Below are positions 26,580-35,558 of a stretch of DNA of 64,000 bases, in pieces (position 1 is the stretch's first letter; each line of letters begins with the position of its first letter). Made by a program: the position numbers and the translations under genes. Source of the stretch: Alistipes sp. (lineage in GTDB: Bacteria > Bacteroidota > Bacteroidia > Bacteroidales > Rikenellaceae); the NCBI GenBank assembly GCA_022782405.1, contig JALFNK010000009.1, positions 1 through 64,000 of the forward strand, in the 5' to 3' direction. The notes below the pieces were generated by a model. That model was not told the DNA's origin. It worked only from the letters and a program-made list of their open reading frames with translations, and ran no database searches.

Positions 26580-27521
26580 ATGAAAATCACGGATTCAGTT
26601 CTTCTGGTACTCAAGGGATGCGCCATGGGTATGGCGGATGTTGTCCCGGGTGTTTCGGGCGGTACGATCGCCTTCATTTCCGGAATCTACGAGGAGTTGA
26701 TCAACTCGATACGCCGGGTCGATGCCACGGCGTTGAAGCTGCTGGTGCGGTTGCGCTTTGGCGAGCTGTGGCGCCATGTGAACGGGAACTTCCTCTTTTG
26801 CGTCCTGCTGGGTATCGCCATTGCGATCTTCTCGCTGGCGCGGTTGATGACCTACCTGCTCGAACACCACCCGATCGAGATCTGGTCTTTCTTCTTCGGA
26901 CTGATCATCGCCTCGGCGTTGCTTGTGGCCCGGCAGGTGGGACACTGGAACTGGCGTACGATCGCGGCGTTTGCCGTCGGGGCAGCAGCGGCCTGGTGGA
27001 TCACCGTTGCCTCCCCCACCGAGACGCCCAACGACTGGTGGTTCGTGATGCTGTCGGGCGCCATTGCGATCTGTGCGATGATCCTTCCCGGCATTTCGGG
27101 CGCCTTCATCCTGCTGCTGCTGGGCAAATACCAGTATATCATGCAGGCCGTCGGCGATCTGAACATTCCCGTCATGGCGATCTTCGTCGTGGGTGCCGCT
27201 GCGGGCATCGTCTCCTTCTCGCATCTGCTTTCGTGGCTGCTCAAGCACTGGCACGATGTTACGGTCGCCGTGCTTATGGGCTTCATGGTCGGTTCGCTCA
27301 ACAAAGTGTGGCCGTGGAAGGAGCCCGTTGCAACCTATCTCGACAGCCACGGCGAGTTGCAGCCTCTGGTCGAGCGCAACATCACGCCGGGGCATTTCGA
27401 GGCACTCTATGACAAGCCGTCGATGCTTGTGCAGGCCGTGCTGCTCTGTGTCGTGGGTTTCCTTACGATTTACGGCATCGAATTGCTGGCGCGCATCATC
27501 GTCAGAAAGCGCAAGGCATGA
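26580..27521 (+). CDS. popT: DUF368 polyprenyl-phosphate transporter (PopT type)
   Basis: The 313-residue integral membrane protein starts KITDSVLLVLKGCAMGMADVVPGVSGGT, the DUF368 hallmark, with a second inverted half around MILPGISGAFILLLLGKYQ. DUF368 proteins were shown to recycle undecaprenyl phosphate from the outer to the inner leaflet of the cytoplasmic membrane (PopT), supporting wall and O-antigen synthesis. About eight to ten membrane segments are visible. The ATG at 26580 starts the conserved part. Its last four bases overlap the aroE start (ATGA). Confidence 0.88.
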   Translation: MKITDSVLLVLKGCAMGMADVVPGVSGGTIAFISGIYEELINSIRRVDATALKLLVRLRFGELWRHVNGNFLFCVLLGIAIAIFSLARLMTYLLEHHPIEIWSFFFGLIIASALLVARQVGHWNWRTIAAFAVGAAAAWWITVASPTETPNDWWFVMLSGAIAICAMILPGISGAFILLLLGKYQYIMQAVGDLNIPVMAIFVVGAAAGIVSFSHLLSWLLKHWHDVTVAVLMGFMVGSLNKVWPWKEPVATYLDSHGELQPLVERNITPGHFEALYDKPSMLVQAVLLCVVGFLTIYGIELLARIIVRKRKA

Positions 27522-28261
27522 GACGTTACGGGCTTATCGGCCGGCCGCTTGTCCATTCGGCCTCCGCGCGTTACTTCGCGGAGAAGTTCCGCCGCGAAGG
27601 GCTCGGAGATTGTTCCTATGCGCTCTATGAGTTGTCGTGTATCGGGGAACTGCCCGCGCTGCTCGCTGCAACACCCGAACTGTGCGGACTGAACGTTACG
27701 ATCCCCTACAAGCGGGAGGTCATACCCTGCCTGGACCGTGTGGCCCCCGAGGCTGCGGCCATCGGTGCGGTGAACTGCATCCGACGTACGGACGACGGCC
27801 TGCTTGAGGGATACAATACCGATATTGTCGGCCTGCGCGTCTCGCTGGATCGGTTGTTGGGCGATGTGCAACCCACCGGGGCGCTGATTCTCGGTACGGG
27901 AGGCGCCTCACAAGCGGTGCAGTATGCCCTTGCCGAACGGGAAATCCCCTTCGATCTCGTCTCGCGCGACCCGGCAAAAGGAAACTATACCTACGACAAC
28001 CTCCCCTTCGGGACGGTGGCCGAAAGCAGGTTGATTGTCAATGCATCGCCTGTAGGAACCTACCCTGCCGTCGATGCGGCGCCGCGTATTCCCTATGCGG
28101 CCCTGACCCCGGACCATTTCCTGCTCGATCTGGTCTATAATCCGCCGCTGACGCAATTCCTCGATTACGGACGCCAGCGCGGGGCGCGCATCCTGAACGG
28201 CGAAACGATGTTCCGCGAACAGGCCGAAGCGTCGTGGCGGATCTGGAACGGAAATCTCTGA
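27518..28261 (+). CDS. aroE: Shikimate dehydrogenase
   Basis: The 247-residue enzyme reduces 3-dehydroshikimate to shikimate with NADPH in the aromatic amino acid pathway. Substrate-site phrases are LIGRPLVHSASARYF (GxPxxHSxSxxxh) and NVTIPYKREVIPCLD with the catalytic Lys, then GAVNCI and GYNTD. The Rossmann motif is LGTGGASQAV at about 128-137. It is slightly shorter than E. coli AroE (272), which is usual in Bacteroidetes. The overlap with popT indicates translational coupling. Confidence 0.95.
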   Translation: MRRYGLIGRPLVHSASARYFAEKFRREGLGDCSYALYELSCIGELPALLAATPELCGLNVTIPYKREVIPCLDRVAPEAAAIGAVNCIRRTDDGLLEGYNTDIVGLRVSLDRLLGDVQPTGALILGTGGASQAVQYALAEREIPFDLVSRDPAKGNYTYDNLPFGTVAESRLIVNASPVGTYPAVDAAPRIPYAALTPDHFLLDLVYNPPLTQFLDYGRQRGARILNGETMFREQAEASWRIWNGNL

Positions 28262-28285
28262 ATATTGTACAAAATTCATATATAA

Positions 28286-29023
28286 ATGAAATCCGGATTG
28301 TTGTCCGTTCTGTTTTTGCTTTCGGGGCTTTTCGTCTTTGCTCAGGAGCAGCCCGCGGAGCCCCGCTTCAACGGGGCCGACGTGCAGTATTTCATGCGCC
28401 GCCTCATCGGCGAGTTCGGCAAAGTCGTCGGGGAGCGGCAGATTGCCGCCGAAACGCTTTCGCCGAAGGTTGCCGTGGCGTTCGAGGTCCGGGCCGACGG
28501 CAGTGTCGGCGAATGGCGTTTCCGCGACCGCAATTCCGAAGGCCGCGACCGTTACGACGTGGAGCCGGCCTCCGAAACGACCCGTGAAGCGCTGACCGAA
28601 GCCTTCTCGCGCCTTGAAGGATGGAGTCCTGCGACCTATGCTGACGGCCGGACGACGGACTACACGCTGCGGTTGGTGCTGCGGCTCCCCGTCGAGAAAT
28701 ACCTCCGTGCCCAGGAACCCGATCCGCTGCTTTTCCAGGGGAAGGATCCCCGCGAGAGCTTTACGGAGTGGATGCGGACAAGGGTCCAATACGATGCGCG
28801 TTATGCGAAGGTCGGCGGCGTGGTGCGCGTGAAGTTCTATATCGAGCCGACGGGCCGCGTGGTGATCGGTGAAGTGCTCCAGTCTCCCGACGAGCAGCTC
28901 ACGAAGGAGGTGCTTCGGGCCATCCGTGCCAGCAAGGGCAAGTGGACTCCCCGCAAGGTGGACGGCGTGCCGCAGCGCACGGCCTATGAGTTCAACTGCA
29001 ATTATGTAAACGACGGGTATTGA
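28286..29023 (+). CDS. Secreted protein with two TonB_C-like domains
   Basis: The 245-residue protein has a signal peptide (about 1-20, ending FVFAQ) and no membrane anchor or Pro-rich spacer. Two TonB C-terminal-like repeats can be seen: one at about 50-132 (VAVAFEVRADGSVGEW) and a clearer one at about 170-240 (VVRVKFYIEPTGRVVIGEVLQ, then KGKWTPRKVDGVPQR). It cannot energise a receptor like true TonB because it lacks the inner-membrane segment. It is third in the popT-aroE operon, 24 bases after aroE. Function unknown. Confidence 0.72.
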   Translation: MKSGLLSVLFLLSGLFVFAQEQPAEPRFNGADVQYFMRRLIGEFGKVVGERQIAAETLSPKVAVAFEVRADGSVGEWRFRDRNSEGRDRYDVEPASETTREALTEAFSRLEGWSPATYADGRTTDYTLRLVLRLPVEKYLRAQEPDPLLFQGKDPRESFTEWMRTRVQYDARYAKVGGVVRVKFYIEPTGRVVIGEVLQSPDEQLTKEVLRAIRASKGKWTPRKVDGVPQRTAYEFNCNYVNDGY

Positions 29024-29046
29024 TCCGTCGGTGCCCGAACCAGGAA

Positions 29047-29092
29047 ATTCGCCCCGACCGTACGGCTGTACGGCGGGGCGAATCGGTTTTTC
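29047..29092. terminator. Intrinsic terminator between convergent genes
   Basis: ATTCGCCCCG (29047-29056) pairs with CGGGGCGAAT (29074-29083), with an inner CCGTAC / GTACGG stem, and TTTTT follows on the plus strand. Confidence 0.82.
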
Positions 29093-29173
29093 GCGGATTC
29101 CGCGGACGGAATCGTCGGAACAGTGCAGGCCGTTCCGTGGCTGCCCTGTTGGAAATGTGTGCGGATCGGGCTG

Positions 29174-29383
29174 CTACCGGTGATGGAGCATGGCTTTTGC
29201 CTTCTCGTAATCCTCCTCGTGAACTACGACCTGCGCGGGCATCGTTCCCAGGGGGTAGATGGCCGACATGTATTCGTTGCGGATCGTCGACCAGATACCG
29301 GCGCTGTCGAGCATCGACTTGGCGATCTCGGCTTCCATGATGGAGTTGTACTCCGCCAATACAACCAGGGTCTCGTCTTTCAT
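29174..29383 (-). CDS. DUF2007 domain protein
   Basis: The 69-residue protein matches the DUF2007 (putative signal-transducing) family: an N-terminal strand (LVVLAEYNSIMEAEIAKSMLDSAGI) and the closing VVVHEEDYEKAKAML, an ACT-like or ferredoxin-like half fold. The role is unknown. It is a single minus-strand gene between the convergent TonB_C gene and the divergent dnaE. Confidence 0.78.
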   Translation of the reverse strand: MKDETLVVLAEYNSIMEAEIAKSMLDSAGIWSTIRNEYMSAIYPLGTMPAQVVVHEEDYEKAKAMLHHR

Positions 29384-29417
29384 AAGAAATTCGTTTTGTG
29401 TTCGGTATCTAAATTAA

Positions 29418-29437
29418 GCATTTTGTTGATAAAATGC
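29418..29437. repeat. Inverted repeat between DUF2007 gene and dnaE
   Basis: GCATTTT (29418-29424) and AAAATGC (29431-29437) flank a 6-base spacer in the divergent intergenic region. It could be an operator or a hairpin. Confidence 0.45.
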
Positions 29438-29472
29438 AAGAGCCCTGCCACGAAATCTCCGGAAATAATGCG

Positions 29473-29480
29473 TATCTTTG
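29473..29480 (+). promoter_or_regulatory. -7 box of dnaE (TATCTTTG)
   Basis: This exact TAnnTTTG match is 84 bases upstream of the chosen dnaE ATG. Confidence 0.55.
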
Positions 29481-29564
29481 TCGGAGTCCGATCCGAATGA
29501 AGGCTGCCGTAGATTATGGCGGCCGTTTTCGCGATCGGAAGGAAGAAAAATAGCATACGGTTTC

Positions 29565-32500
29565 ATGTCCCAGTTCGTTCACCTTCACGTTCACTCGCAA
29601 TATTCGATTCTTGACGGTCAGGCCAGCATCCAGCGTCTGGTGGACAAGGCCATGGCCGACGGGCAGCCCGGCATTGCCATCACGGACCATGGCGACATGT
29701 TCGGCATCAAGGAGTTTTACAATTATGTCAAGAAGGTCAAGGGCAAGCTGAAGGACAAGGCGGCCGAGTGCGAAAAACGTCTGGCGGCCCTCGGCGACGG
29801 TACGGAACAGGTGGCCGACACGGCGGCGGAGATCGCCGCCTGCGAGAAACAGCTCGGTGAGCTGCGCGCCAAGATGAATTTCAAGCCGATCATCGGCTGC
29901 GAGGTCTATGTCGCACGCCGACGTCTGCAGGACAAGGAGGGCAAGCCTGACCAGAGCGGTTACCACCTGATTCTGCTGGCAAAGAACCTCAAGGGATACC
30001 ATAACCTCATCAAGATCGTTTCGAAGGCGTGGACCGAAGGCTTCTACATGCGCCCCCGAACGGACCGTTCAGAGCTTGAAAAATACCACGAGGGGCTGAT
30101 CTGCTGCTCGGCCTGCCTGGCGGGCGAGGTGCCGCGGGCCATCACGGACGACGATCTGGGAAAAGCCGAGGAGTCCATATTGTGGCACAAGCGAGTCTTC
30201 GGCGACGACTATTATCTCGAGTTGCAGCTGCACAAGGCGACTGTCGAGCGGGCCAATCACGAGGCCTACCCCATGCAGCTGAAGGTGAACCGCCATCTGC
30301 GCGAACTGGCGGCCAAACACCATGTGCGCATGGTCTGCACGAACGACGTACACTTCGTGGACGAGGACAACGCCGAGGCCCACGACCGACTGATCTGCCT
30401 CTCGACGGGTAAGGACCTCGATGATCCGAAGCGCATGCTCTATTCCAAGCAGGAGTGGCTCAAGACGACAGCCGAGATGGCTGCGATTTTCGGCGAGACG
30501 GATCCCGAGGCGATGCAGACGACCGTGGATATCTGCAATCAGGTGGAGTGTTACTCGATCGACCATGCACCCATCATGCCGACGTTCGAGATACCCGCGG
30601 AGTTCGGTACCGAGGAGGAGTACCGCGCCCGTTATACGGAGCAGGACCTCTACGACGAATTCACACGCGACGAGCACGGCAACGTGGTCATGTCCGAGGA
30701 GGAGGGTCGCAAGAAGATCGAGAAACTGGGCGGATACGACAAGCTCTACCGCATCAAGCTCGAGGCCGATTATTTGGCCAAGCTGACCATGGAGGGGGCA
30801 CATCGCCGTTATGGTGAGCAGCTTACCGACGAGCAGCGCGAGCGGCTGATCTTCGAGCTGCACATCATGAAGACGATGGGTTTCCCGGGATACTTCCTCA
30901 TCGTGCAGGATTTCATCCGCGCAGCCCGCGAGGAGCTCGACGTCTCGGTGGGCCCGGGTCGTGGTTCTGCGGCCGGTTCGGCCGTGGCCTACTGCCTCGG
31001 GATCACGCAGATCGACCCTATAGCCTATGACCTGCTGTTCGAGCGTTTCCTCAATCCGGACCGTATCTCGCTGCCCGATATCGACGTCGATTTCGACGAT
31101 GACGGCCGCGGCCGTGTGCTCAACTGGGTTACCCAGAAGTACGGCAAGGAGAAGGTCGCACATATCATCACCTACGGTACGATGGCCACGAAACTGGCCA
31201 TCAAGGATGTGGCGCGCGTGCAGAAACTGCCCCTTCCGGAATCGGACCGGCTGTGCAAGCTCGTTCCCGACAAGATTCCCGACAAGAAACTCAACCTGCA
31301 GAACGCCATCGATTACGTTCCCGAACTCAAGGAGGCCGAGCAGTCGGACAATCCCGTGCTGCGCGATACGATCCGCTATGCCAAGATGCTCGAAGGCAAC
31401 GTACGCAATACGGGCGTGCACGCCTGCGGCACAATCATCTGCCGCGACGACATCACGGACTGGGTGCCCGTCTCGACGGCCGACGACAAGGAGACCGGCG
31501 AGAAGATGCTCGTAACGCAGTACGAGGGCTCGGTGATCGAAGATACGGGTCTGATCAAGATGGACTTCCTGGGACTGAAGACCCTGTCGATCATCAAGGA
31601 TGCCGTCGAGAACATCCGCCAGACGAAACACATCGAGGTCGATATCGACGATTTCTCGATCATCAACGACAAGGCGACTTACAAGCTCTATGGCGAGGGC
31701 CGTACCGTCGGGACGTTCCAGTTCGAGTCTGCCGGCATGCAGAAATACCTGCGCGAGCTGCAGCCCTCGACCTTCGAGGATCTGATCGCCATGAACGCCC
31801 TCTACCGTCCGGGACCGATGGACTACATTCCCGACTTCATCGCCCGCAAGCACGGGCGCAGCCCCATCGTCTATGACATCCCGGTCATGGAGAAATACCT
31901 GAAGGACACCTACGGTGTTACGGTCTATCAGGAGCAGGTCATGCTGCTTTCGCGCCTGCTGGCCAACTTCACGCGCGGTGAGTCGGATACGCTGCGCAAG
32001 GCCATGGGTAAGAAACTCAAGGACAAGCTCGATGCGCTGAAGCCGAAGTTCATCAGCGGCGGCCAGAAGAACGGCCACGACAAGGAGACGCTCGAGAAGA
32101 TCTGGGCCGACTGGGAGAAGTTCGCCTCCTACGCCTTCAACAAGTCGCATGCGACCTGCTATTCGTGGGTGGCTTTCCAGACCGCCTACCTCAAAGCCAA
32201 CTACCCTTCGGAGTACATGGCGGCGGTGTTGAGCCGTAACCTGGCGAACATCGAGCAGCTGACGCTTTACATGAACGAGTGCAAGCGTATGGGCATCAGT
32301 GTCCTGGGTCCCGATATCAACGAATCGGTGCGTACCTTCTCGTCCAACGAATCGGGCGACGTGCGCTTCGGTCTGGCGGCTGTGAAGGGCGTCGGCGAGG
32401 CGGCCGTCGACAGCATCATTGCCGAGCGCCGCGCGAACGGCCGTTTCAAGGATATCTACGATTTCGTGGAGCGAGTGAACTATACGCTCGTGAACCGCAA

Positions 32501-33374
32501 GTGCCTTGAGAATCTCGCCTATGCCGGGGCTTTCGATTCGATTACGGAGTTTCCGCGCAGCAAGTTCTTCGGCGTCGATACGCGCGATGCGAACGGAGCT
32601 TCGTTCATCGAGCTGCTCATCCGATACGGACAGCGTTACCAGACCGAGCGCGACAACGCCCAGCAGAGCCTCTTCGGCGGCGACGGGCATGTCGACATCC
32701 AGCGGCCTCTGACCCCTTCGTGCGCCGACTGGAGCCAGCTCGAAAAGCTTTCGAAGGAGCGTGAGATGGTCGGACTCTACCTCTCGGCACATCCGCTCGA
32801 CGACTACAAGATCATTCTCGACCACATGTGCAAGACCCAGCTTTCGGAGTTGGAGCACCTCGATGCGCTCAAGGGCCAGGAGTTTGCCGTGGCGGGCATG
32901 GTCGTCGGAGTGCAGAACCTGATGACCAAAACCGGAAAGCCCTGGGGGCGTTTCAAGCTGGAGGACTACAACGGTTCGCATGAATTCGCCCTCTTCGGCA
33001 AGGATTACGAGAATTTCCGCAAATATCTCTTCCCCGACTATTTTCTCTTTATCCGCGGGAAGGTGCAGCCCCGGCCCTACAACGACAAGGAACTCGAGTT
33101 CAAGATACTCTCGATGATGCAGCTCTCCGAAGTGCGGGATTCGATTCATGAGGTGTCGGTGCAGCTCCCCGTCGAGTCCGTTACGGGGACGCTTGTCCGC
33201 GAATTCTCGGAGCGGGTGCGGGCCTCGAAAGGCGATACGCTGCTTCGCGTGCAGGTCTTCGATCGGGAGGCGCGCGTTTCGTTGAGCCTCTTTTCGAAAA
33301 GCCACAAAGTCTCCCTCTCGCAGGATTTGGTCGGATATTTGGATGAGAACGAAATCAAATATTCCATAGCATAA
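29565..33374 (+). CDS. dnaE: DNA polymerase III subunit alpha
   Basis: The 1269-residue DnaE is the replicative polymerase. The PHP domain opens the protein (HLHVHSQYSILDGQ, ITDHGD), and the palm carries PDIDVDFDDDGRG at about 504-516 with two catalytic aspartates; GPGRGSAAGS and MNALYRPGPMDYIPDF are also typical. A clamp-binding motif QQSLFG lies near 1033. A C-terminal OB-fold part (FAVAGMVVGVQNLMTKTGKPW) follows. The ATG at 29565 gives the usual M-S-Q-F-V-H-L-H start; an in-frame ATG at 29478 would lie inside the promoter box region. trxA follows after 27 bases. Confidence 0.97.
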   Translation: MSQFVHLHVHSQYSILDGQASIQRLVDKAMADGQPGIAITDHGDMFGIKEFYNYVKKVKGKLKDKAAECEKRLAALGDGTEQVADTAAEIAACEKQLGELRAKMNFKPIIGCEVYVARRRLQDKEGKPDQSGYHLILLAKNLKGYHNLIKIVSKAWTEGFYMRPRTDRSELEKYHEGLICCSACLAGEVPRAITDDDLGKAEESILWHKRVFGDDYYLELQLHKATVERANHEAYPMQLKVNRHLRELAAKHHVRMVCTNDVHFVDEDNAEAHDRLICLSTGKDLDDPKRMLYSKQEWLKTTAEMAAIFGETDPEAMQTTVDICNQVECYSIDHAPIMPTFEIPAEFGTEEEYRARYTEQDLYDEFTRDEHGNVVMSEEEGRKKIEKLGGYDKLYRIKLEADYLAKLTMEGAHRRYGEQLTDEQRERLIFELHIMKTMGFPGYFLIVQDFIRAAREELDVSVGPGRGSAAGSAVAYCLGITQIDPIAYDLLFERFLNPDRISLPDIDVDFDDDGRGRVLNWVTQKYGKEKVAHIITYGTMATKLAIKDVARVQKLPLPESDRLCKLVPDKIPDKKLNLQNAIDYVPELKEAEQSDNPVLRDTIRYAKMLEGNVRNTGVHACGTIICRDDITDWVPVSTADDKETGEKMLVTQYEGSVIEDTGLIKMDFLGLKTLSIIKDAVENIRQTKHIEVDIDDFSIINDKATYKLYGEGRTVGTFQFESAGMQKYLRELQPSTFEDLIAMNALYRPGPMDYIPDFIARKHGRSPIVYDIPVMEKYLKDTYGVTVYQEQVMLLSRLLANFTRGESDTLRKAMGKKLKDKLDALKPKFISGGQKNGHDKETLEKIWADWEKFASYAFNKSHATCYSWVAFQTAYLKANYPSEYMAAVLSRNLANIEQLTLYMNECKRMGISVLGPDINESVRTFSSNESGDVRFGLAAVKGVGEAAVDSIIAERRANGRFKDIYDFVERVNYTLVNRKCLENLAYAGAFDSITEFPRSKFFGVDTRDANGASFIELLIRYGQRYQTERDNAQQSLFGGDGHVDIQRPLTPSCADWSQLEKLSKEREMVGLYLSAHPLDDYKIILDHMCKTQLSELEHLDALKGQEFAVAGMVVGVQNLMTKTGKPWGRFKLEDYNGSHEFALFGKDYENFRKYLFPDYFLFIRGKVQPRPYNDKELEFKILSMMQLSEVRDSIHEVSVQLPVESVTGTLVREFSERVRASKGDTLLRVQVFDREARVSLSLFSKSHKVSLSQDLVGYLDENEIKYSIA

Positions 33375-33401
33375 GCATATAAACTTCAAAAAATCAAAAT
33401 T

Positions 33402-33719
33402 ATGGCATTGGTAATCAACAAAGAGAACATTCAGGAGCTGCTCGCTTCGGCGCAGCCCGTCGTAATCGATTTCTGGGCCGAGTGGTGCGGCCCCTGCCGG
33501 ACGATGTCGCCGATCGTGGATGAGCTGGCGGCCGAGTACGAGGGACGCGTAACGATCGGCAAGTGCGACGTCGAGGAGAACGATGAGATCACGATGAAGT
33601 ACGGCGTTCGGAACATCCCGACGATCATCTTCCTCAAGGGCGGCGAACTGGTCGACAAGCAGGTCGGCGCCTGCTCGAAGGATGCCCTGAAGGCAAAGGT
33701 CGAAAAACTCCTCGGATGA
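33402..33719 (+). CDS. trxA: Thioredoxin
   Basis: The 105-residue protein has the classical thioredoxin layout: FWAEWCGPCRTMSPI with the redox CGPC at about 29-32, the cis-Pro loop in RNIPTIIFLKGG, and the closing KVEKLLG. It reduces disulfides in the cytosol. No signal peptide is present. It follows dnaE by 27 bases and ends before a strong terminator. Confidence 0.97.
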   Translation: MALVINKENIQELLASAQPVVIDFWAEWCGPCRTMSPIVDELAAEYEGRVTIGKCDVEENDEITMKYGVRNIPTIIFLKGGELVDKQVGACSKDALKAKVEKLLG

Positions 33720-33734
33720 TCGATCGATGAGAGT

Positions 33735-33763
33735 AACCCCTCGGTAAAACCGAGGGGTTTTTG
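33735..33763 (+). terminator. Intrinsic terminator after trxA
   Basis: AACCCCTCGGT (33735-33745) pairs perfectly with ACCGAGGGGTT (33749-33759), loop AAA, followed by T residues. Confidence 0.93.
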
Positions 33764-33791
33764 TTGAACCTCCATTTGTCGCGTGCAACAT

Positions 33792-34742
33792 ATGAATATC
33801 GAATCGCTCAAGGGCCATGGTGCCATGCTCGGGGCCAATGCCATGTGGGGCCTGATGTCGCCGATGGCGAAATTCGTAATGCTCGGAGGAGTCATAACAC
33901 CGCTTGTCGTTACCGACATGCGGGTTTTCGGGGCGATGATCCTCTTCTGGATTGCCTCCCTGTTCGGGAAACGCGAACATGTGGCGCCTGCCGATCTGAT
34001 GAAGCTTTTCGGGGCATCGCTGCTGGCCATCGTCTTCAACCAGGGCTGTTTTATTTTCGGCGTGGAAATGACCTCTCCGGTGGATGCGTCGATCATCACG
34101 ACGAGCATGCCGCTTGTGGCGATGATCCTCGCGGCGCTTATCCTCAAGGAACCCGTTACCGGGAAAAAGATTCTCGGCATCGCAGCCGGAGCGACCGGAG
34201 CCCTGTTGCTGATCCTCGGAAGCAGCAACGGTGCGGGCAGTGCCCGTGCGGCCGGCGGAACCTACATCTGGGGCGACCTGCTCGTCCTGCTGGCCCAATG
34301 CAGCTATGCCCTCTATATCGTGCTGTTCAAGAATTTTGTCGGGCGCTACTCGCCCGTTACGATCATGAAGTGGATGTTCACCTACTCGTTCCTCTGCCTG
34401 CTGCCCTTCTCCTATGACGACCTGATTGCCACGGAGTGGGAGGCGCTGGAGTGGCGGGCTTCGCTGTCGTTGGTCTACATCGTTGTCGGCAGTACCTTTT
34501 TGAGCTACATCCTGGTCATTGTCGGGCAGAAACGGCTGCGCCCAACCGTTGCGGGCATGTACAATTATGTGCAGCCGCTCGTGGCGAGTATCGTGGCGGT
34601 ATGCTGGGGCATGGATTCGTTCAATCTGTCGAAGGTGCTCTCCGTGGCATTGATCTTCGGGGGCGTCTATCTCGTTACATCGAGCCGCAGCCGTGCCGAC
34701 ATGGAACGTGAAGCTGCGGCCGCAGGAAAAACGGACGAATGA
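33792..34742 (+). CDS. EamA/DMT family transporter
   Basis: The 316-residue protein has about ten transmembrane segments in two EamA repeats (GAMLGANAMWGLMSPMAKF at the start; LLVLLAQCSYALYIVLFKNF opening the second half). DMT proteins export metabolites or import small solutes; the substrate cannot be read from sequence. The ATG at 33792 was preferred over an in-frame GTG 9 bases upstream. The tail is charged and Ala-rich. It is monocistronic. Confidence 0.88.
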   Translation: MNIESLKGHGAMLGANAMWGLMSPMAKFVMLGGVITPLVVTDMRVFGAMILFWIASLFGKREHVAPADLMKLFGASLLAIVFNQGCFIFGVEMTSPVDASIITTSMPLVAMILAALILKEPVTGKKILGIAAGATGALLLILGSSNGAGSARAAGGTYIWGDLLVLLAQCSYALYIVLFKNFVGRYSPVTIMKWMFTYSFLCLLPFSYDDLIATEWEALEWRASLSLVYIVVGSTFLSYILVIVGQKRLRPTVAGMYNYVQPLVASIVAVCWGMDSFNLSKVLSVALIFGGVYLVTSSRSRADMEREAAAAGKTDE

Positions 34743-34767
34743 CAGGTTCCGTTGTTTCCCGTAATGA

Positions 34768-34800
34768 AAGCCCCGATCCTTTTTGCGAGGACCGGGGCTT
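34768..34800. terminator. Probable bidirectional terminator
   Basis: AAGCCCCGATCCT and AGGACCGGGGCTT pair with one mismatch across a short T-rich loop, between the convergent EamA and nitroreductase genes. Confidence 0.65.
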
Positions 34801-34824
34801 CCGTTTTCGGACGCTGTCTGCGGA

Positions 34825-35355
34825 TCAGCGTTTTTTGCCGTAACTTTCGTAGAAGACCGTTTCGGAGAGGGGCTTGCGCGTCGTGTCGTGGCGCTCGGGC
34901 GAGGCGGCTTCGCCGGCTCCGTAGCCGATGATCAGGATATTTACCGGAACGACTTCGTCCGGAAGGCCGAATTCCGCGCGTACGGCTTCAGGCTTGAACA
35001 TGCAAACCCAAAGTGTGTCGAGTCCCTGGGCCGTGGCTTCGAGCATCATGTGGTCCGTTACGATCGAGGCGTCGATGTCGCCGATCATCTTGCCGTCGTA
35101 TTTCCAGGTCCAGGCTGCGGAGGTGTCGGCGCAGACGATGATGGCGAGCGGAGCCCCGAAGTCGCGTGTGCAACGTGCAAGGCGTTCCATCCCCTCCTTC
35201 GATTCGATGACGATAAGCCGCTGGGGCTGGTAGTTGGCTCCCGTGGGGGCTATGCGGCCCGCTTCGAGAATCGCGGCGAGCTTTTCGTCCTCGACCTTCC
35301 GGTCGAGGTATTGGCGGCAGGCATACCGCTTTTTGGCCAGTGAGAGAAAATCCAT
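34825..35355 (-). CDS. Nitroreductase family protein
   Basis: The 176-residue flavoprotein matches the nitroreductase fold: RYACRQYLDRKVEDEKLAAILEAGRIAPTGANYQPQRLI (FMN phosphate site), then DASIVTDHMMLEATAQGLDTLWVCMFKP, and a terminal RKPLSETVFYESYG. Substrates of such short NAD(P)H-dependent enzymes are rarely known. The start at 35355 was chosen because the 62 codons upstream are Cys/Pro/Arg-rich and lack any similarity. It is divergent from htpG. Confidence 0.9.
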   Translation of the reverse strand: MDFLSLAKKRYACRQYLDRKVEDEKLAAILEAGRIAPTGANYQPQRLIVIESKEGMERLARCTRDFGAPLAIIVCADTSAAWTWKYDGKMIGDIDASIVTDHMMLEATAQGLDTLWVCMFKPEAVRAEFGLPDEVVPVNILIIGYGAGEAASPERHDTTRKPLSETVFYESYGKKR

Positions 35356-35475
35356 CTTTGCAAGGTGTTTACAGGTGCATTGCGGGCCGGCATCCGCGGG
35401 GGTACGACGGCCCGGCAACGAAGGTACGCAAAAATCCGCGTCCGACCAAATTGCAGCCACGGATGGCAGGCGCGA

Positions 35476-35490
35476 CTGCCAAAGTGGCAG
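35476..35490 (+). promoter_or_regulatory. Perfect palindrome upstream of htpG
   Basis: CTGCCA-AAG-TGGCAG is a perfect 6+3+6 palindrome. Another TGGCAG lies at 35464-35469 and TGGCAC at 35502-35507. It is a candidate binding site for a heat-shock regulator or activator. Confidence 0.5.
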
Positions 35491-35501
35491 ACCGGTGCGG
35501 C

Positions 35502-35516
35502 TGGCACACCGTTTGT
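35502..35516 (+). promoter_or_regulatory. Sigma-54-like promoter element of htpG
   Basis: TGGCAC-N5-TTGT resembles the -24/-12 consensus TGGCAC-N5-TTGC with one mismatch. No TAnnTTTG box is present between the nitroreductase and htpG starts. The ATG is 43 bases downstream. Confidence 0.4.
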
Positions 35517-35558
35517 TGCGTTTATCCCACGGAAAATACAAAACAACGAGATAGCACT

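Noticed and set aside
30069..34298. 1409-codon open frame on the minus strand, antisense to dnaE and trxA
   Set aside because: GC-rich third positions keep the antisense frame open. It has no recognisable domain and dnaE is certain on the plus strand.
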